Source: Rostratula benghalensis
Taxonomy: Eukaryota > Chordata > Aves > Charadriiformes > Rostratulidae
Length of the DNA stretch: 64,000 bases
Assembly: GCA_013399305.1 (NCBI GenBank)
Contig: VXAI01000035.1
Location: 1,125,015 to 1,189,014 of the forward strand
Direction of reading: 5' to 3'
The notes under the pieces were generated by a model that was given only the letters and a program-made list of their open reading frames with translations, made no database searches and was not told the DNA's origin. A program made the position numbers and the translations under genes. Positions 12,314 to 24,450 of the stretch are shown here, one piece after another (position 1 is the first letter of the stretch; the number at the start of each line of letters is the position of its first letter).

Positions 12314-12516
12314 CCTGTCCCAGTGTCGGTCCCTCCATGGGCTGCAGTCCTTCAGGATAGACCTACTCCAGGGTGGACTTTCCATGGGCCGTGGTTCTTT
12401 CAGGAAATATCCTGCTGCTCCAGTGTGGTGTCTCCAGGCACTGCAGCATGGATATCTGCTCTGGTGTGGTCTTCTCCGTGGCCTGCAGAGAGATACCTGC
12501 CCCAGTGTGCTGTAGG
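12314..12516. repeat. Degenerate 41-49 bp tandem repeat inside the LTR
   Basis: At least four units can be read, starting near 12314, 12363, 12411 and 12456, with a partial fifth. Each carries a CCAGNGTGG-like block, then CCATGGGCTGCAG-like sequence, then a spacer ending near GATAT or GATAC. The units differ in length and have diverged. Related bird LTRs carry the same kind of array, so the array came with the element and did not form here. Confidence 0.75.
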
Positions 12517-12690
12517 AAATTTGTCCCTGTTACTGGAGGCACCAGAGCTCCCTGGTCCAGGGGGGTTCCTTCTGCTTGGAGAGTGGGTTTGCAGCTGGCA
12601 GTGCTGGAGACACACACTGAGTTCGTGGATCCACAACACAAAGCAGTGTTTTTGATGCATTTTCCTGGTGATTTCCTAACACCAGCTGTG

Positions 12691-13502
12691 TTTTGTGTCT
12701 GTCACGTGGTAGCTGTGGTCTCCCCTTCTGGGACTCGTGTTAAGTTGCAAGCATTTTGTAGGTAATCTTTTTTTTTTTGTTTGTTTAAAAGCTTACATAA
12801 GGGACTAGTTCTGTTTCAGAATATCTAAGTATAGATAGCCTTGGTTTATAAAGCAGGGAACAAAGCTAATTTATTTCAGAAAACAAACAGAATACTTTTT
12901 TTTTTTCCCTGAAAGAAAGAAGATACCATTTCAAGTTATCGCTAAAAAAGCAAACCCACCACATTTCTTCCTCCCCTTCCTCTCCAAGACAGGGTCAGTG
13001 TTGAAAGTCTGCTTGTGTTCACCCTCTTGTTCCTTGCCTTGCTACAGAAACCTGGTCTGGGGAGATGCTTTGGTTGCACTGAAGTGTTTCACAAGCCAAC
13101 CTCAAGAAGCGAACTCATGTCATATTGAAGTGTTTGTTGCACGTCAGAAGAGCTTTGGGACCATTATGGACCCTCTTGTGTGAGCATTATAACCCAGTGT
13201 GTTTATGAAGCACATGGGTTAATGGGCCACAGCTCAGACTGGCTGGAAATTGTCCGTGACCACCGCACTGCAGTGACGGTGACATTTGACCTCTCCTGGC
13301 CCCGAACCAGAGCAGCGTCCCCTTTGGGTGAGATCTCTGCTTCTCTTTGCAGCAAGGTACAAATCTGCAGCTTTTTATCCACTTAAAATGGCTGCTGGGG
13401 AGAGGATGCAGAAAATATTTTACTCTTGTGAAAACCGCTTTTATGGCGATAGGTATATTTTGGCATTATGGATTTTCCTAACAGGTTTTGTTGAAAGGCA
13501 GG
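12691..13502. other. Single-copy noncoding sequence
   Basis: No supported gene. Two T-runs (12768-12778 and about 12895-12907) are the only low-complexity features. Confidence 0.5.
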
Positions 13503-14001
13503 GGGATTGTGTATTCTGTCCAGTTCTGGGCACCTCAATACAAGAGAGATAATGAGGTGCTGGAGAGAGTGCAGAGGAGGGCAACAAAGCTCACCTGGTG
13601 ACAGGCCTGGAGAATAAATCTTACGAAGAGTGATTGAAGGAGCTGGGACTGTTTAGTTTGAGGAAGAGGAGGCTGAGGGGAGACCTTATCCTTCTCTACA
13701 ACTACTTGAAAGGATGTTGTAGGGAGGTTGGTGCTGGGCTCTGCTCACAGGTAATTAGCGATAGAACAAGAGGGAATGGCTTCAAGCTGCAACAGGGTAG
13801 GTTTAGGCTGAACATTTGGAAAGAATTCTTCACGGAAAGAGTGGTCAGACCTTGGAATGGGCTGCCCAGGGAGGGGGTTGAGTCATTGAGATGTGGTGTT
13901 GGGAGATCTGGTGTTGGGGAGAAATTTGTAGAGTGGGGCTGATGGTTAGACTCGATGATCCCAAGGGTCTTCTCCAACCTGAATGATTCTATGATTCTGT
14001 A
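13503..14001 (+). mobile_element. CR1 LINE, 5'-truncated, with internal deletion
   Basis: About 500 bp covering the last part of ORF2 and the 3' end. The translated order includes [18 protein letters not shown] and [15 protein letters not shown], the usual CR1 C-terminal sequence. It ends AATGATTCTATGATTCTGTA, giving two tail units. It is close to the reverse copy at 32148-32612 (same subfamily by eye). It is 26 nt shorter at 13878-13890, where two TTGAG pentamers are separated by only three bases. The reading frame is broken near the start. Confidence 0.96.
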
Positions 14002-14424
14002 TGTGCTGAGCAGCTGCTGGCACACAGAGCTGGGTGCTGGGCTGGCTGCGAGGTTCGTCTGTGATAATTTGCCCCTCTAGAGCATGGCCCAGCTACTGAA
14101 CACAGTCCCCCAGTCATAGGAAGCACACACAGAGGCTCATCAAAACAGACCAGAAACAGCCTCTACTGACTGGACTCATGAAAAAGCTGTATGTTCAACA
14201 TGGCAAATAGGAGGATATTGCATATTTTTCATTATTAACTCTGAATCCATGCAATTACGGATAAAAAAGAAAATAATACATTTTTATCCGTTAAGTCTAA
14301 TGATAATACCCAAGGAAAATATTGATCCCTGCCCTGTCCTCTCTCGTACAAAATAGGAATTTTTATTGTTTCACTCTTGAGTTGGTAGTTTTTCTTGTAT
14401 GAACATCGGCTCTGCTGTCCTGTT

Positions 14425-14445
14425 CCCTTCCCTTCCCTTCCTTCC
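14425..14445 (+). repeat. Short CCCTT-type simple repeat
   Basis: Three CCCTT units followed by CCTTCC. Short pyrimidine-rich low-complexity sequence. Confidence 0.8.
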
Positions 14446-16024
14446 AAAACCTACCTTTGTCTTTTTACCTTCTCATGGGTGATAAGGAGCGTGTCTGCCC
14501 GATGGGTAGAAAAGACAGAATACCTTCTTGTGACACCAGAGAGAAAATGATCCAGGGAGTTACAGACCACTAAGCCTTCCATTTGTACCTGGTAAACTGG
14601 TTCAAATGATAAGAAAAAAAAAAAAGAAAACATTTGGGAGATGCTGATAAGATCAGGCTTATCCAGTAGAAATGTACTGTAGGGTATGGCTGGAAGTGAT
14701 AGGAAAAGCCTATGCTTGGTGACCCAGCAGGTCACTTACAGTCTTTCACTCTTAATCTCTTAGAAGTCTTTGAACTTGTCAATAAGAAATGAAGAGAGAG
14801 GAACTGGCTTATCTCATTTATTTACGATATTGAAAGGTCTTTAGCAAGGCCTCCTGTAGAAAGCAGTCAAAAAGACAAGGTAGGTGGGTGAAAAGGAAAA
14901 GTATAGTCGTGAATCAAAACCTGGAGCAAAGATTAGGTATAACCGGGCAATTTTCACCATTGCAAAGGGTTAAACAATACAAAAACATTTAAAAAAAAAA
15001 TTTATGTTCCTAAATACTATATCAAGTCTTTGATCTGGGATGGAGAAGAGGTGGAAGGGTCGCTAGGTTTGCAGGCAGCAAAAAGCCAGAAGACAGTCAA
15101 GTCCAGGAAAGGCAGTGGGGGAAGGTCAGAAAACCTAAACAAGCCAATAAATACAGGACACAGCATCGAAAAAAACTGTTCAGCATCAGTGTTTGGCTTT
15201 TGCCCAGCCTGTGGTTTCTCTTTAATTTTGTTATGATCAAACCAGAATTGAAATTGCCTTCACCGTCCATGTAGGGTTGGGGCTGCTAGAGGGAGAAGAG
15301 ATGACCTCTCCATGATAACCTCCCCAGGAGGGTCTGCATTTCAAGGAAAACTGTACCAGTGACTTCAGACTCTGAATAATAATCCTTTTTTCAGAAGCAC
15401 AGGATTAGATAAAAGCATGCATAGTATCTAAAAAACCGGCAATTGTACTCAGCATCACAGTAGTCCTGTTAGTGAAGGAACCCAAATTAGTAGGCTTCAT
15501 GTATGAGTACGAACAATTTCCTAAATTACTTCTGGGATTTAAGTTAGATTTTTCTCCTTCCCTTTAGACATCTTGTTTCTTTTTAATAGCCATGTTTGTC
15601 TCTTTGTCCTAAACAGAAATTTTGAATAAGAGTTTAAAAAAAAAGAAAACAACAAACATTTGTTTTGCTTTGCCTGCTGGTCCAGCTGTCTCAGCTGAGT
15701 GTGTTCCCTGCACCATGGATTCAAGAGACCACTACCCCTGAGAATTGATGGAGACTCCTGCCTTTCCCCACTACCTTTTAAGCCAGAGAAGGGCTACTAG
15801 ATGTCCCCTTTCAAAACCAGGGACTGAAGTCCTGAATATTGCTAATGAACAGCAAGAACCTTTTAAGGAATTGAAACGTTGCCTTGTTATGGTTTGGGAA
15901 ACAAAAGCTGAATAAGAACTGTAACACTTAACTTTATGTTTCTCTAATGCAGGCTAAGCTGCCTTACAGCAATCTTTTAAATGTAATGATTGAGACTATT
16001 ATAGGAAATACTATACAAAGCCAC

Positions 16025-16039
16025 TTTTTTTTTTTTTTT
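16025..16039 (+). repeat. T15 homopolymer
   Basis: Fifteen consecutive T. No processed pseudogene or SINE body was recognised on either side. Confidence 0.85.
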
Positions 16040-19000
16040 GCAGCCTAAATAATAAGTAGGGCAAGGTTTTAAATGAGGCTGGAGTAATGAATGCTGTACA
16101 ATAATTTTGATGATAAATTTCCCCGGAGGATAAAAGGGAAGAACAGAAGCAGGCTGTATTTAATCATGCAAAGTTAAAGGAATGCGGACCAACAAATATT
16201 TATAGAGTTGTACATTTTTTCTGTCCTTTTCTGAGATGTTCTGCCTCTTTTCACCTCAGAAACCTAGCAGAAATTCAGGTCTTTTGGTGTGCAATAATTA
16301 GGAGGGGGAATTGATCACTTAGGGTCAAGTGCTGCTTTGCTGTAGTGCACAGAAATTCCTGCTTCCTTGCAGGCGGGAGGACTCAAAACAATAAGACATT
16401 TGTTTTTCACAGCCATTTCATTCATCAGTGAGTCTCAAAAGCCTGCTTTGAGCAGATATACGGCATGTGATGACATATTCTGCAGCTGCTCTTCACCTAG
16501 TATTGACCCAAGGAGAGATGTCTCCATCACAGAGCAGAGCAGTGTCCGGAGATCCCAACTTTTCTCCCAAAGCAATATAGCTGCCTTCGTGCAGTTCTAC
16601 GTGTGGAATAATATGTAGTTCTGGGCATTGCATTGCAGAGGTGAGGTCTGGATCTGGATTTCCATGTGCTGAGCCGGCTCAAAATCTTGACCCTGTGCCC
16701 CATCACCAGGTTGCAGAGCTGCCCCCGCTGTGCCTGTACCAAAGGTGGTGATCCTCAAAGGTGGTTGTATTCTTTGGCTCTGGTTTCTTCTGGTCCTTGC
16801 TCTTTGCCTTGAGGAGGCAGCACTTTACTACAAGACAATAAAAAAGTCACCTGCTGACATCTAGCTTAGCGTGTTTCTGGTTATTCCACACAGCTGCACG
16901 TGCTTGTGGTAGAATTAGGCAATAATTCTGTAAAGCCTAGGGTTGGGTAGCTTTCTGTTGAGGTTTTTTTTTAAGTAACTGTTAAAAGTAGGGTGTTTCA
17001 GCGGACTTTAGCTCAGCCTATAACAGTATTCGCTCAACAGAAGCAAAAACCCGAAGATTTCTGTTCTGCTGATCAATACTTAAAGCACGTATTGATTTCC
17101 AATTTAGGTGTTAACTTTTTAGCTCTTAGAAGAAATGCTCTTGATATCAATTTTCACCTTGCCTGATGTTCTTTATATGCTGAACATTATGAGGGTGAGC
17201 ATGGCAGGATCTCAGCTGGCGAGATGATTAGTTCTAGTCACTTCAGGACTGCAATGCACAAAGATTTACTTGTCTTGTGTAAGCATCATGAAAAATCTGT
17301 GTTTATGGCCATGACCTGAAGCACAGGCTTCCTTTAGTGTTTCTTAGTCTGTCCAAGTCCATCCCTGAAATGATATACTAAGCTAATTAATAGCTCTGTT
17401 TATTACCTTCATGTTGTTTTTCTCATAATAATTCATGGCAAATGAGCCTGAGGTCCCCAGCGCAGGTTGCTGGATGGCTGGACTTTATTTAAGCAATGAG
17501 ACACACATGATAAGCAGTGCATTCCTATGTGATTATGCCTCCCGTAGTGTTAGGAGGCACAAGGTCAAAAGGCTCAGTGACTTTAACTACCTGAGAAGTG
17601 CCATGTAATCCCCTGCAAATGGGCTGTCTCCAATGTCTTATTGCTGTATCAGAGAGGGAATCATTTCTTTTTAAAGGCAGGGAGGTGAATTAAGTCTGTA
17701 GTTGGCACAGGTATGACATCACTGGCTGCCAATCAGAAACCCTCTTTGTCTTGGATTTTAACACCTTAATTACAAGTTGGGGTCATCTGAACAAACTAAC
17801 TTTCTTAAAATGGTGTTTTATCCTCTTTCTGCTGAGTCCCATGGTGCTTGCCTTAGTGAGGGAAGCACCATTTGTGCTTTGTGCCTGCTCCACAGGAGCT
17901 TTTGTATCACCCTCGGGCACTACACTGGGACTGCAAAGTCTTTGCAGAGCTGGTGACATCCAAACCATGGCCAGTCTTGTAATGCCTATGATATTAATTA
18001 AACTTAGAAATTCAGCAGCGAGGTAAGCACTTCAGGATCCAGGCCGCATGGCTGGGATTTTAAAATCAATGTGTAGCCATCAAATTCCTTCAGCCTAGCA
18101 CTGTCTTTTCCTTTTTATTGGCAAACATAAGCTCAAAATAATAAAATCATCCCGATTTACAGTTATTGTTGATAAAATAAGTACACATCAGTTGCAGCTT
18201 TACTAGCCTGAGCAGATGAGGAGCGGGCTGCAAGCATTGAAGGACCATGGGCATTTTTGAAGGGGGGTATGAGAGACCCCAGACAGGGAGATTTTCCCTT
18301 TTTCCCTTTTTTTCTCTCCCCACTTTAAGCCCCAGCAGAAGAGAAGGTAAAGGCTCAGCCCCTACAAAGCTCTCTGCAGCCCCTTAGGGCTCATTTCCCT
18401 GACTCCCAGCCGGCAGTTGCTCCTTCTGCAGGGCAGAGAAAAGCCTGCACAAAGTCAGTCCCAGAGGATGCTTTTCCTTTGGGAAAATGGGAAGGGGTGT
18501 CAGAGATGACAGCTCGCCTGCCTCTCACCTCTGCTGGTGGGTGGGATGCAAGTTATCTGGGCACGGAAAGGTGTGAAACACACTGATCAAGGGGATGCAG
18601 TGGAAGTTGCAGAGGGTTCTGGGGGCAAATCATCCTGTTAGAGGGCAAAAATTTAACACGTAGTTTTAAAGACTTAAAATAAATCTGTCTTCATAACCCG
18701 ACTGCAGTGCTTTTTTCCTTAGATATGTTATAGGGGTAATGATACTTCTACAGTGAACTCAATTAACCTTCTGCAGCCTTCCCTGTGACAGGGAATCCTA
18801 AATCTTCTTTTTTATGAGTGTGTGTGCAAGATTTGAAGCTACTCTCAACTTAGCAATAATAAATGCCATTTCCTAATTGGTGCCCATTTGTTTGTTTTCT
18901 TTACAGTGAGAAAGACATGGTGGCTGTGAGTGGGATCTAGTGTTCATGGTTGTAAAGAGCTTTCCACACAGGAGTGAGGTAATATTTTATTATTCTTAGT

Positions 19001-19770
19001 GCAATTCCATTGCTTCTGTGTGTGCCTTTGGGGATTTCTGTTGTTCAGTGATGTTATAAGATGATCTTATGGAATTTAGCTTGGTCTCTTGGTGGTGTTT
19101 TGTATAAATGGGTGTTCATTGTTAATAAGAATTATGTGACTCTCTCTGTCTGAGGCCCAGTCCGTTTTGAGTGTCCTTTGGAAGTGCTACAGGAAAAAGG
19201 ATAAGAAGAAAAAACTGTGTATTGAGGCCTCTGCAGTTAGTTTTACAACAAATCTTCCTTCTGCTCTGTGATACATCCTAGTGGGTGCACGTCGCATCAG
19301 GAGACTCAGTAGTGTTTGCTCCTGCCTCGTTTCTGAGGTCTTCACATGAGCACATGAGCACAGAGCAAAATGTTTCATCTGGGAAAGGGGCCGTCAGCGA
19401 TAAATGAGAAAACAAGAGAAATGGATGGTCCCCCATAATGCATACCCTATAATATAATCATTGTTGTTTGATAAAAGAGACACTTCTAGCCACTCGCAGT
19501 GCCCTGCTAGGTATGTCTGGATTTATTATTCAAAAAGGCACAATCAAATCTCTTCATTCAGTTGACAAATGGGAGCTATTCAATTCAGTATCTGCCTCTT
19601 ATTTATAGCATATAGTGGGGTGATTTATATGCTGGCTGCAGATCTTCCAAAACAGTTTTAATTAGCAACATTGGCTATTAGAATGAGAGTCCTGCAGTAT
19701 CCCTGTCATACACATCCCCTTAAAACTGGATAGAAATCTTGCTGTTTGCCAGGCAATGCTTTTCTATTTA

Positions 19771-19785
19771 TTTTTTTTTTTTTTT
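19771..19785 (+). repeat. T15 homopolymer
   Basis: Fifteen consecutive T after a TTTCTATTTA sequence. No adjacent retroposed sequence was recognised. Confidence 0.85.
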
Positions 19786-20510
19786 GGTAACATTGGTAAA
19801 GAAAATGTACCTGTGCTTTAGTAGCTCAGAGGGTGCATTCATGTTTGAAGCTCCAAGAGGACAAGCAGGAGGAGGTCGAGGAAGGTAATGCTATTCATTG
19901 CTGTGACTTGAGGAAACAGGGCAACCCTTGGGGTTTTAGCACTAACATCACACGGGAGTCTGCAAATGTCATCAGTGACTTGGGTTTTGAGATGGGTGTA
20001 AGCACCGAAGACGCCAAGTCCAGCTGCTCAGGCTGCCAGCACCGGCATCTCTGGGCTCTGCTCTGGAATTCTGTGCTTGGAGGATGATGGATCTGAGAAG
20101 GCAGGAGCCATCATCTCAGCTTGTCCTGCGGTTGGAGTGTTCACAACACTTCTTTTCCTTGTGTGCATTGTCTGATGATATAAGTAAGCATTTCCCCAGC
20201 TGTTCCCTTATCCGCAGAGCAGCTCTGGCTTGTGGTCTAATTGGTACCCCTGAGGTACGGACCAGAGTAAGGCACAGCGCGGAGGTGAGTTCAGTACAGG
20301 CACTAGTTTGAGTCTCTATTATTTTCACGCATCTGGTAGGAATGTAATCCCTTTGAGACCTCTGCCTATCTGTCAAACCTGAGATCAGCCAACAGGTTCA
20401 GAAGTTATTTGGGGAAGCGATGACTGACAGAACAATTGCACGTCTCTTGTTTTTTTATTTCTGGGAAACCAGGCTAAAAAAGCGCAGGAAACATAAAGAG
20501 TATTTTTTGG

Positions 20511-20540
20511 TGTGTGTGTGTGCTTTATGCTGTGTGTGTA
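20511..20540 (+). repeat. Interrupted (TG)n microsatellite
   Basis: Six TG units (20511-20522), an 8-base interruption, then about four more TG units. Short dinucleotide repeat, possibly polymorphic. Confidence 0.8.
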
Positions 20541-22123
20541 GCATGCAGAATGCTCTGTTGTTACTTTTCCACTGATCTTTTTTTTTTTTTTGACATAAGC
20601 AATGCAGTCATTCCATCTTCGCATCAAATAAGCCTTTGTACTACTTGTCACCGGCGTGCAGTGTCTCTGTATACGTGTGGACTCTCTGTGTGCTACCTCC
20701 CCTCGTCAAAACTCTGCTGCTGCTTGCAGGTGGGTGGTTTTGCTCAGTCTCTGGGTGTTTTACAGCAGCGCCTTGTCAGTGACATTTACTCTGGAGAGCA
20801 AGGAAACCTTAGAAAATCGGAAGTTTGAGGTTGACACTAATATGAGAGGAGAGGAGATGAGCACTGGACCCGGTCGCAGATGGTTAGTGTCTCTGCGTGT
20901 CCATCCCTTGGAGGAGGTCAAGGACACAAGCCATAATCGAGAAAGAAGGCTTCATTGCTGCCCCACCAAGGCTGTACATGTGGGGTGTTTAGGAGAATAA
21001 TGGCAAAATAAGGAAATAGGAAGTGAGGACATCAAAAAATCCTGCTATAAGCAAGCCTAAAATAAATGCGGTCAGAAGGAAGGGTAAATAAGGATGGAAA
21101 TGGTTCCAGTGATTTGCAGATTGGGAGATGATGGGCTTTGCAGCCAGGACAGCAACACAGCCTCGGGTAATTCACAAATCAGTGCCTATACCGTGAGAAA
21201 GTCAAAATTCTGAACACAAGTCAGATTTTTTTATATTTTTTTTGCATCAACAAAAGTTCTGTTTAGGTATTCTTATTTTCTGAGCATATTGATAAAGCAC
21301 CTTGTTTAAGGAAGCTTTCAAATTATTAACATATTTGGGCTTGTCTTTGAGCCAAATGAATAGTATTTGGTAAGCTGTCTTTGGATATTACACTAAGTGC
21401 TTTTCTACTGCAATTCTAATAGAGTGCATGGCTGAATTTTGTAGTGTTACCTATTAGTGATTAGAAAGTGAAGGACTTTCAGTGCGTTTGTACCACAAAA
21501 TTGGCTTTGATTGATAGATCAGGCATTATGCATTTCATCATTGTTAAATCTGGCCTTAAAGTAATGAGATTGCCTCTTAAAATTTCTCTTTCCCCAACAT
21601 TTTGAAAACATTTTGAAGGCACACATTGGGGAGGAAAAGAAAGAGGAGAGGAAACAGTTCTGTTCGTAAAAACTGAAATTGCGCACAAGGCAGTGGTACA
21701 GACTGAACTCTGCTGGAGAAAGCTACTTTCAAATTACCAAAATATTAACGTTGTAATTATTGAGCATGGATAATAGTTATGAATTATGGATCAGCCAGGT
21801 TAGCAAAATCACAGCTAATAGAGAAAGGTATGATGGGAACGTGAGGGAAGATGATTGAGGATTCCCTTTTAATGTCTTCACGTGCTCCTCTCAGCAAAGG
21901 AGGTTGCTGCGCCTTCTCCTGGTCTACTGAGGGCTGGAGCATCCCCGCCTGAGCAGGGGACTGTCTCAGTCAGTGCCACCAGGGCTTTTTCGTGTGCCAG
22001 CCCAGCTGGACAGCCCTAGGTGCTGAGCTTTGTTTGATGCTGTCACCGGTTGTCACCAGTAAAAACTCCTGCTATGCTCCGGGGCACAGCACCTGCATTG
22101 GGGATCTCTGCCACTTTTAAACC

Positions 22124-23016
22124 TAATCACTGAATTGTCACAGTTGGAAAGGACCTCTGAGATCACCAAGTCCAACCATACACAAAGCCACCACCCACTC
22201 CCTACAATCTCGGTCACTAGAGCATGCCCTGAAGTGCCACATCTACACGTTTCTTAAATACCTCCAGGGATGGGGACTCAATCACCTCTCTGGGCAGGCT
22301 GCTCCAGTGCCTGACCACTCTCTCAGTAAAATAATTCTTCCTGATATCCAGTCTAAACCCCTCCTGCCTCAACTTCAGACCATTTCCTCTGGTCCTGTTG
22401 TTATTCACTTGGGAGAAGAGGACAACACCCACCTCTCTGCAACCTCCTTTCAGTGAGTTATAGAGGGCAGTGAGGTCTCCCCTCAGCCTCCTCTTCTCCA
22501 AACTAAGCGTGCCCAGTTCCCTCAGCCTCTCCTCATATGACTTGTTCTCTAGACCCCTCATGTGCTTGGTAGCTCTCCTCATGACACTCTCCAGTGTCCT
22601 TCTTGTAGCGAGGGGCCCAGATCTGAACACAGGATTTGAGGTGGGGCCTCACCAGTGCCAAGTACAGAGGCACCATCACTTCCCTCCTCCTGCTGGCCAC
22701 GCTATTCCTGATACAAACCAGGATGTTGTTGGCCTTCTTGGCTACACTGCTGGCTCACGTTAAACCATCTGCCCACCAGCATCCCCAGGTCCTTTTCTGT
22801 TGGGCACCTCTCCAGCCACTCTTCCCCAAGCCTGTAGCGCTGCATGGGGTTGTTGTGACCGAAATGCAGGACTTGACATTTGACCTTATCAAATCTCATA
22901 CAATTGGCCTCAGCCCATCGATCCAACCTGTCCAGGTCCCTCTGTAGACCCTCCCTACCCTCAAGCAGATCAACACTCCCTCCTAGTTTGGTGTCCTCTG
23001 CAAACTTACTGAGGGT
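22124..23016 (-). mobile_element. CR1 LINE, one of the two longest copies in the window (about 890 bp)
   Basis: The left edge is the degenerate 3' tail (AATCACTGAATTGTCACAG on the plus strand). The body then runs through the 3' untranslated region and the ORF2 C-terminus up to the reverse transcriptase active-site region. The 5' truncation lies at about 23016, just upstream of the active-site segment. The tail has lost the perfect 8-bp unit and the reading frame is broken, so this is an older insertion than the pair at 56-61 kb. A MIR-like relic begins about 65 bp beyond its 5' end. Confidence 0.96.
22217..23003 (-). pseudogene. CR1 ORF2 C-terminal remnant, broken
   Basis: Minus-strand translation gives, from the N-terminal side, [10 protein letters not shown], then a segment at 22926-22702 ([20 protein letters not shown]). 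A frame shift follows, then a 22630-22217 segment ([50 protein letters not shown]). This is the end of the reverse transcriptase domain and the C-terminal region of CR1 ORF2. The active-site F-A-D-D reads F-A-E-D, so the first catalytic aspartate is replaced. With the frame break this rules out a working enzyme. Confidence 0.85.
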
Positions 23017-23079
23017 CCTCCCTGAGGAGGCTGTGCAGGGCAGCAGCAGTGCTGGAGTGGCTCAGGACCACAGCTCTAA

Positions 23080-23205
23080 CTTTGCTGATGGCCCACTATC
23101 TCATCTGGAGAAAATAACTTCCCGTCACCGCCTCTCTGTTCCCCTGTCTGTAAAGTGAAGATAACGTCATGTCACACTTCTGCAAAGCGTTTTGATATCT
23201 ATGAA
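23080..23205 (+). mobile_element. MIR-like SINE relic, forward
   Basis: Reads TTGCTGATGG, AACTTCCCGTCACCGCCTCT, CCCCTGTCTGTAAAGTGAAG, then TGCAAAGCGTTTTGATATCT. The order and spacing match the MIR-type sequence (CTCTCTGTGCC, CATCTGTAAAATGGGGAT, TGTAAAGCGCTTTGAGAT). Diverged, with approximate ends. It adjoins the 5' end of the reverse CR1, and the CR1 may have landed in or next to it. Confidence 0.5.
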
Positions 23206-24433
23206 GGAAAAGTGCAACCTCCACACACACAGAGAATATCCTACCACCAAGCAACTCCAGCAGGAGCTCTGGGCAGTACTGGCTGTTATGATATATATAT
23301 TATTTTTATTCCCCTCTGTGACTGGTGATCCCTCGGGTTCACTGTGGCAAGATGTCCTGCCCCATCCCTCTTTATTTTACTAGAGCAAGTTGCTGGGGTT
23401 TTTAACATACAGCTGTTCTTCCATCAGTTATTCAGTTTGTATCTGGCCAGCTCTTTTTGCCTTTCTTTCAGCCACATCTATTTTCTCCAAACAAACCCAG
23501 TTTTGCTTTTACTTCAGTTTTTTTTCAGAGGAGGGCTGCAACACATTTGAATTGTTTGCAGTAAACTTTTTAGATTCAATGACCTTTGTTAATCAGGAAG
23601 GGTTTGAGGTTTTTTTTGAGATCTACAGGAAGAATTAATCGTATGCAAACTGTTTGCTTTAAAAAGTCTCTTACTGAATTTGGGATTTCCCAGGCAGCCA
23701 TGGAAAGGTCAAGGGCTGGAGGCAGAAGCTGTGAGCAGCTGGGAAGAGGGAACTCGAAGAGCACTGCAAGAGGACAAGCTGTCTCGGAGCAATTTTCAGA
23801 AGTAGGGAGAGACCTGTGGTACTCTATGGCATTGGGGAGAGCCTGATGTGTTGAGAGGCTGGCCTCAAGCCAGAAATACAGAAAATATACAGACCAGCAG
23901 AATTCTCTTGTACCATGCTTGTATTTGCTTGCAATATTCTGCTGTTTCAAAGGCAGTTCATGTCACTGGTATCCTAAAGGCTGCAGTGTCTTGATTTATA
24001 GGGTCCTTAGTAAGGAAGGTCTTTCTCTGAATTTTGCAGAACCCTGCATGTTGAAGCCAAACCCCTTAGTGTTGTTTTTATGCATTTTGCTGTATTTAGT
24101 TGTGGTTTTTACTCGTGAGCCCTTGGCATGCTGTTTCTCAATGAAGATAATGTTGGGAGATGTCTCACAAATTAGTTGCAGTGCGGTGAAGTCTTTGATT
24201 TCCTCCTGTGCTCTCTGTTGTGCACCCCGCTTAGCTTCTTCAGGTGGTGGAGTGGAGCCTGTTCTCAAACTTGTTTTCAAATGTTTATCAAGTCTTGGAG
24301 AATAATTGCATTATGCGTTACGGGGAAGCACCTTTGGAGGGCTGCATTCACTGAAGTACACCACATGATGGCCAGAAGAGTTTGCCTGGCTTCTTTGCTT
24401 GTACAGGGGGAGGATATCTCAAGCACCATTAGT

Positions 24434-24450
24434 CCTTCCTTCCTTCCTTT
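24434..24450 (+). repeat. (CCTT)4 microsatellite
   Basis: Four CCTT units. Short simple repeat. Confidence 0.8.

Larger units (their letters stand above)
11922..12690 (-). mobile_element. Endogenous retrovirus LTR, reverse, right end degraded
   Basis: On the minus strand the 3' LTR end reads AGCCAGCCAAGGTCAGCCCA. Further in are CATCCTGTTGAGGAGGG, the G/C run, GTAATCGGTAAGTGAACTCC, and CAATAAATTAAATCACTTTT with an AATAAA polyadenylation signal. A tandem repeat region (12314-12516) follows. This order matches a common bird LTR that I recognise from memory. The plus-strand left edge is TGGGGTGGGCTGACC at 11922. The right (5') end has decayed, and beyond about 12520 the match is uncertain. No internal retroviral genes adjoin it. 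Confidence 0.75.
14002..22123. other. Long single-copy stretch, no gene seen
   Basis: About 8.1 kb with no confident transposable element or exon. It holds short homopolymers and simple repeats, listed separately where clear. Open frames such as those at 19833-20087, 20084-20311 and 20656-21000 have no recognisable domain and are within chance length. Several AT-rich blocks with TAATTA-like motifs (for example around 19560-19690) look like single-copy sequence that could be conserved, but this cannot be tested here. Confidence 0.55.
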
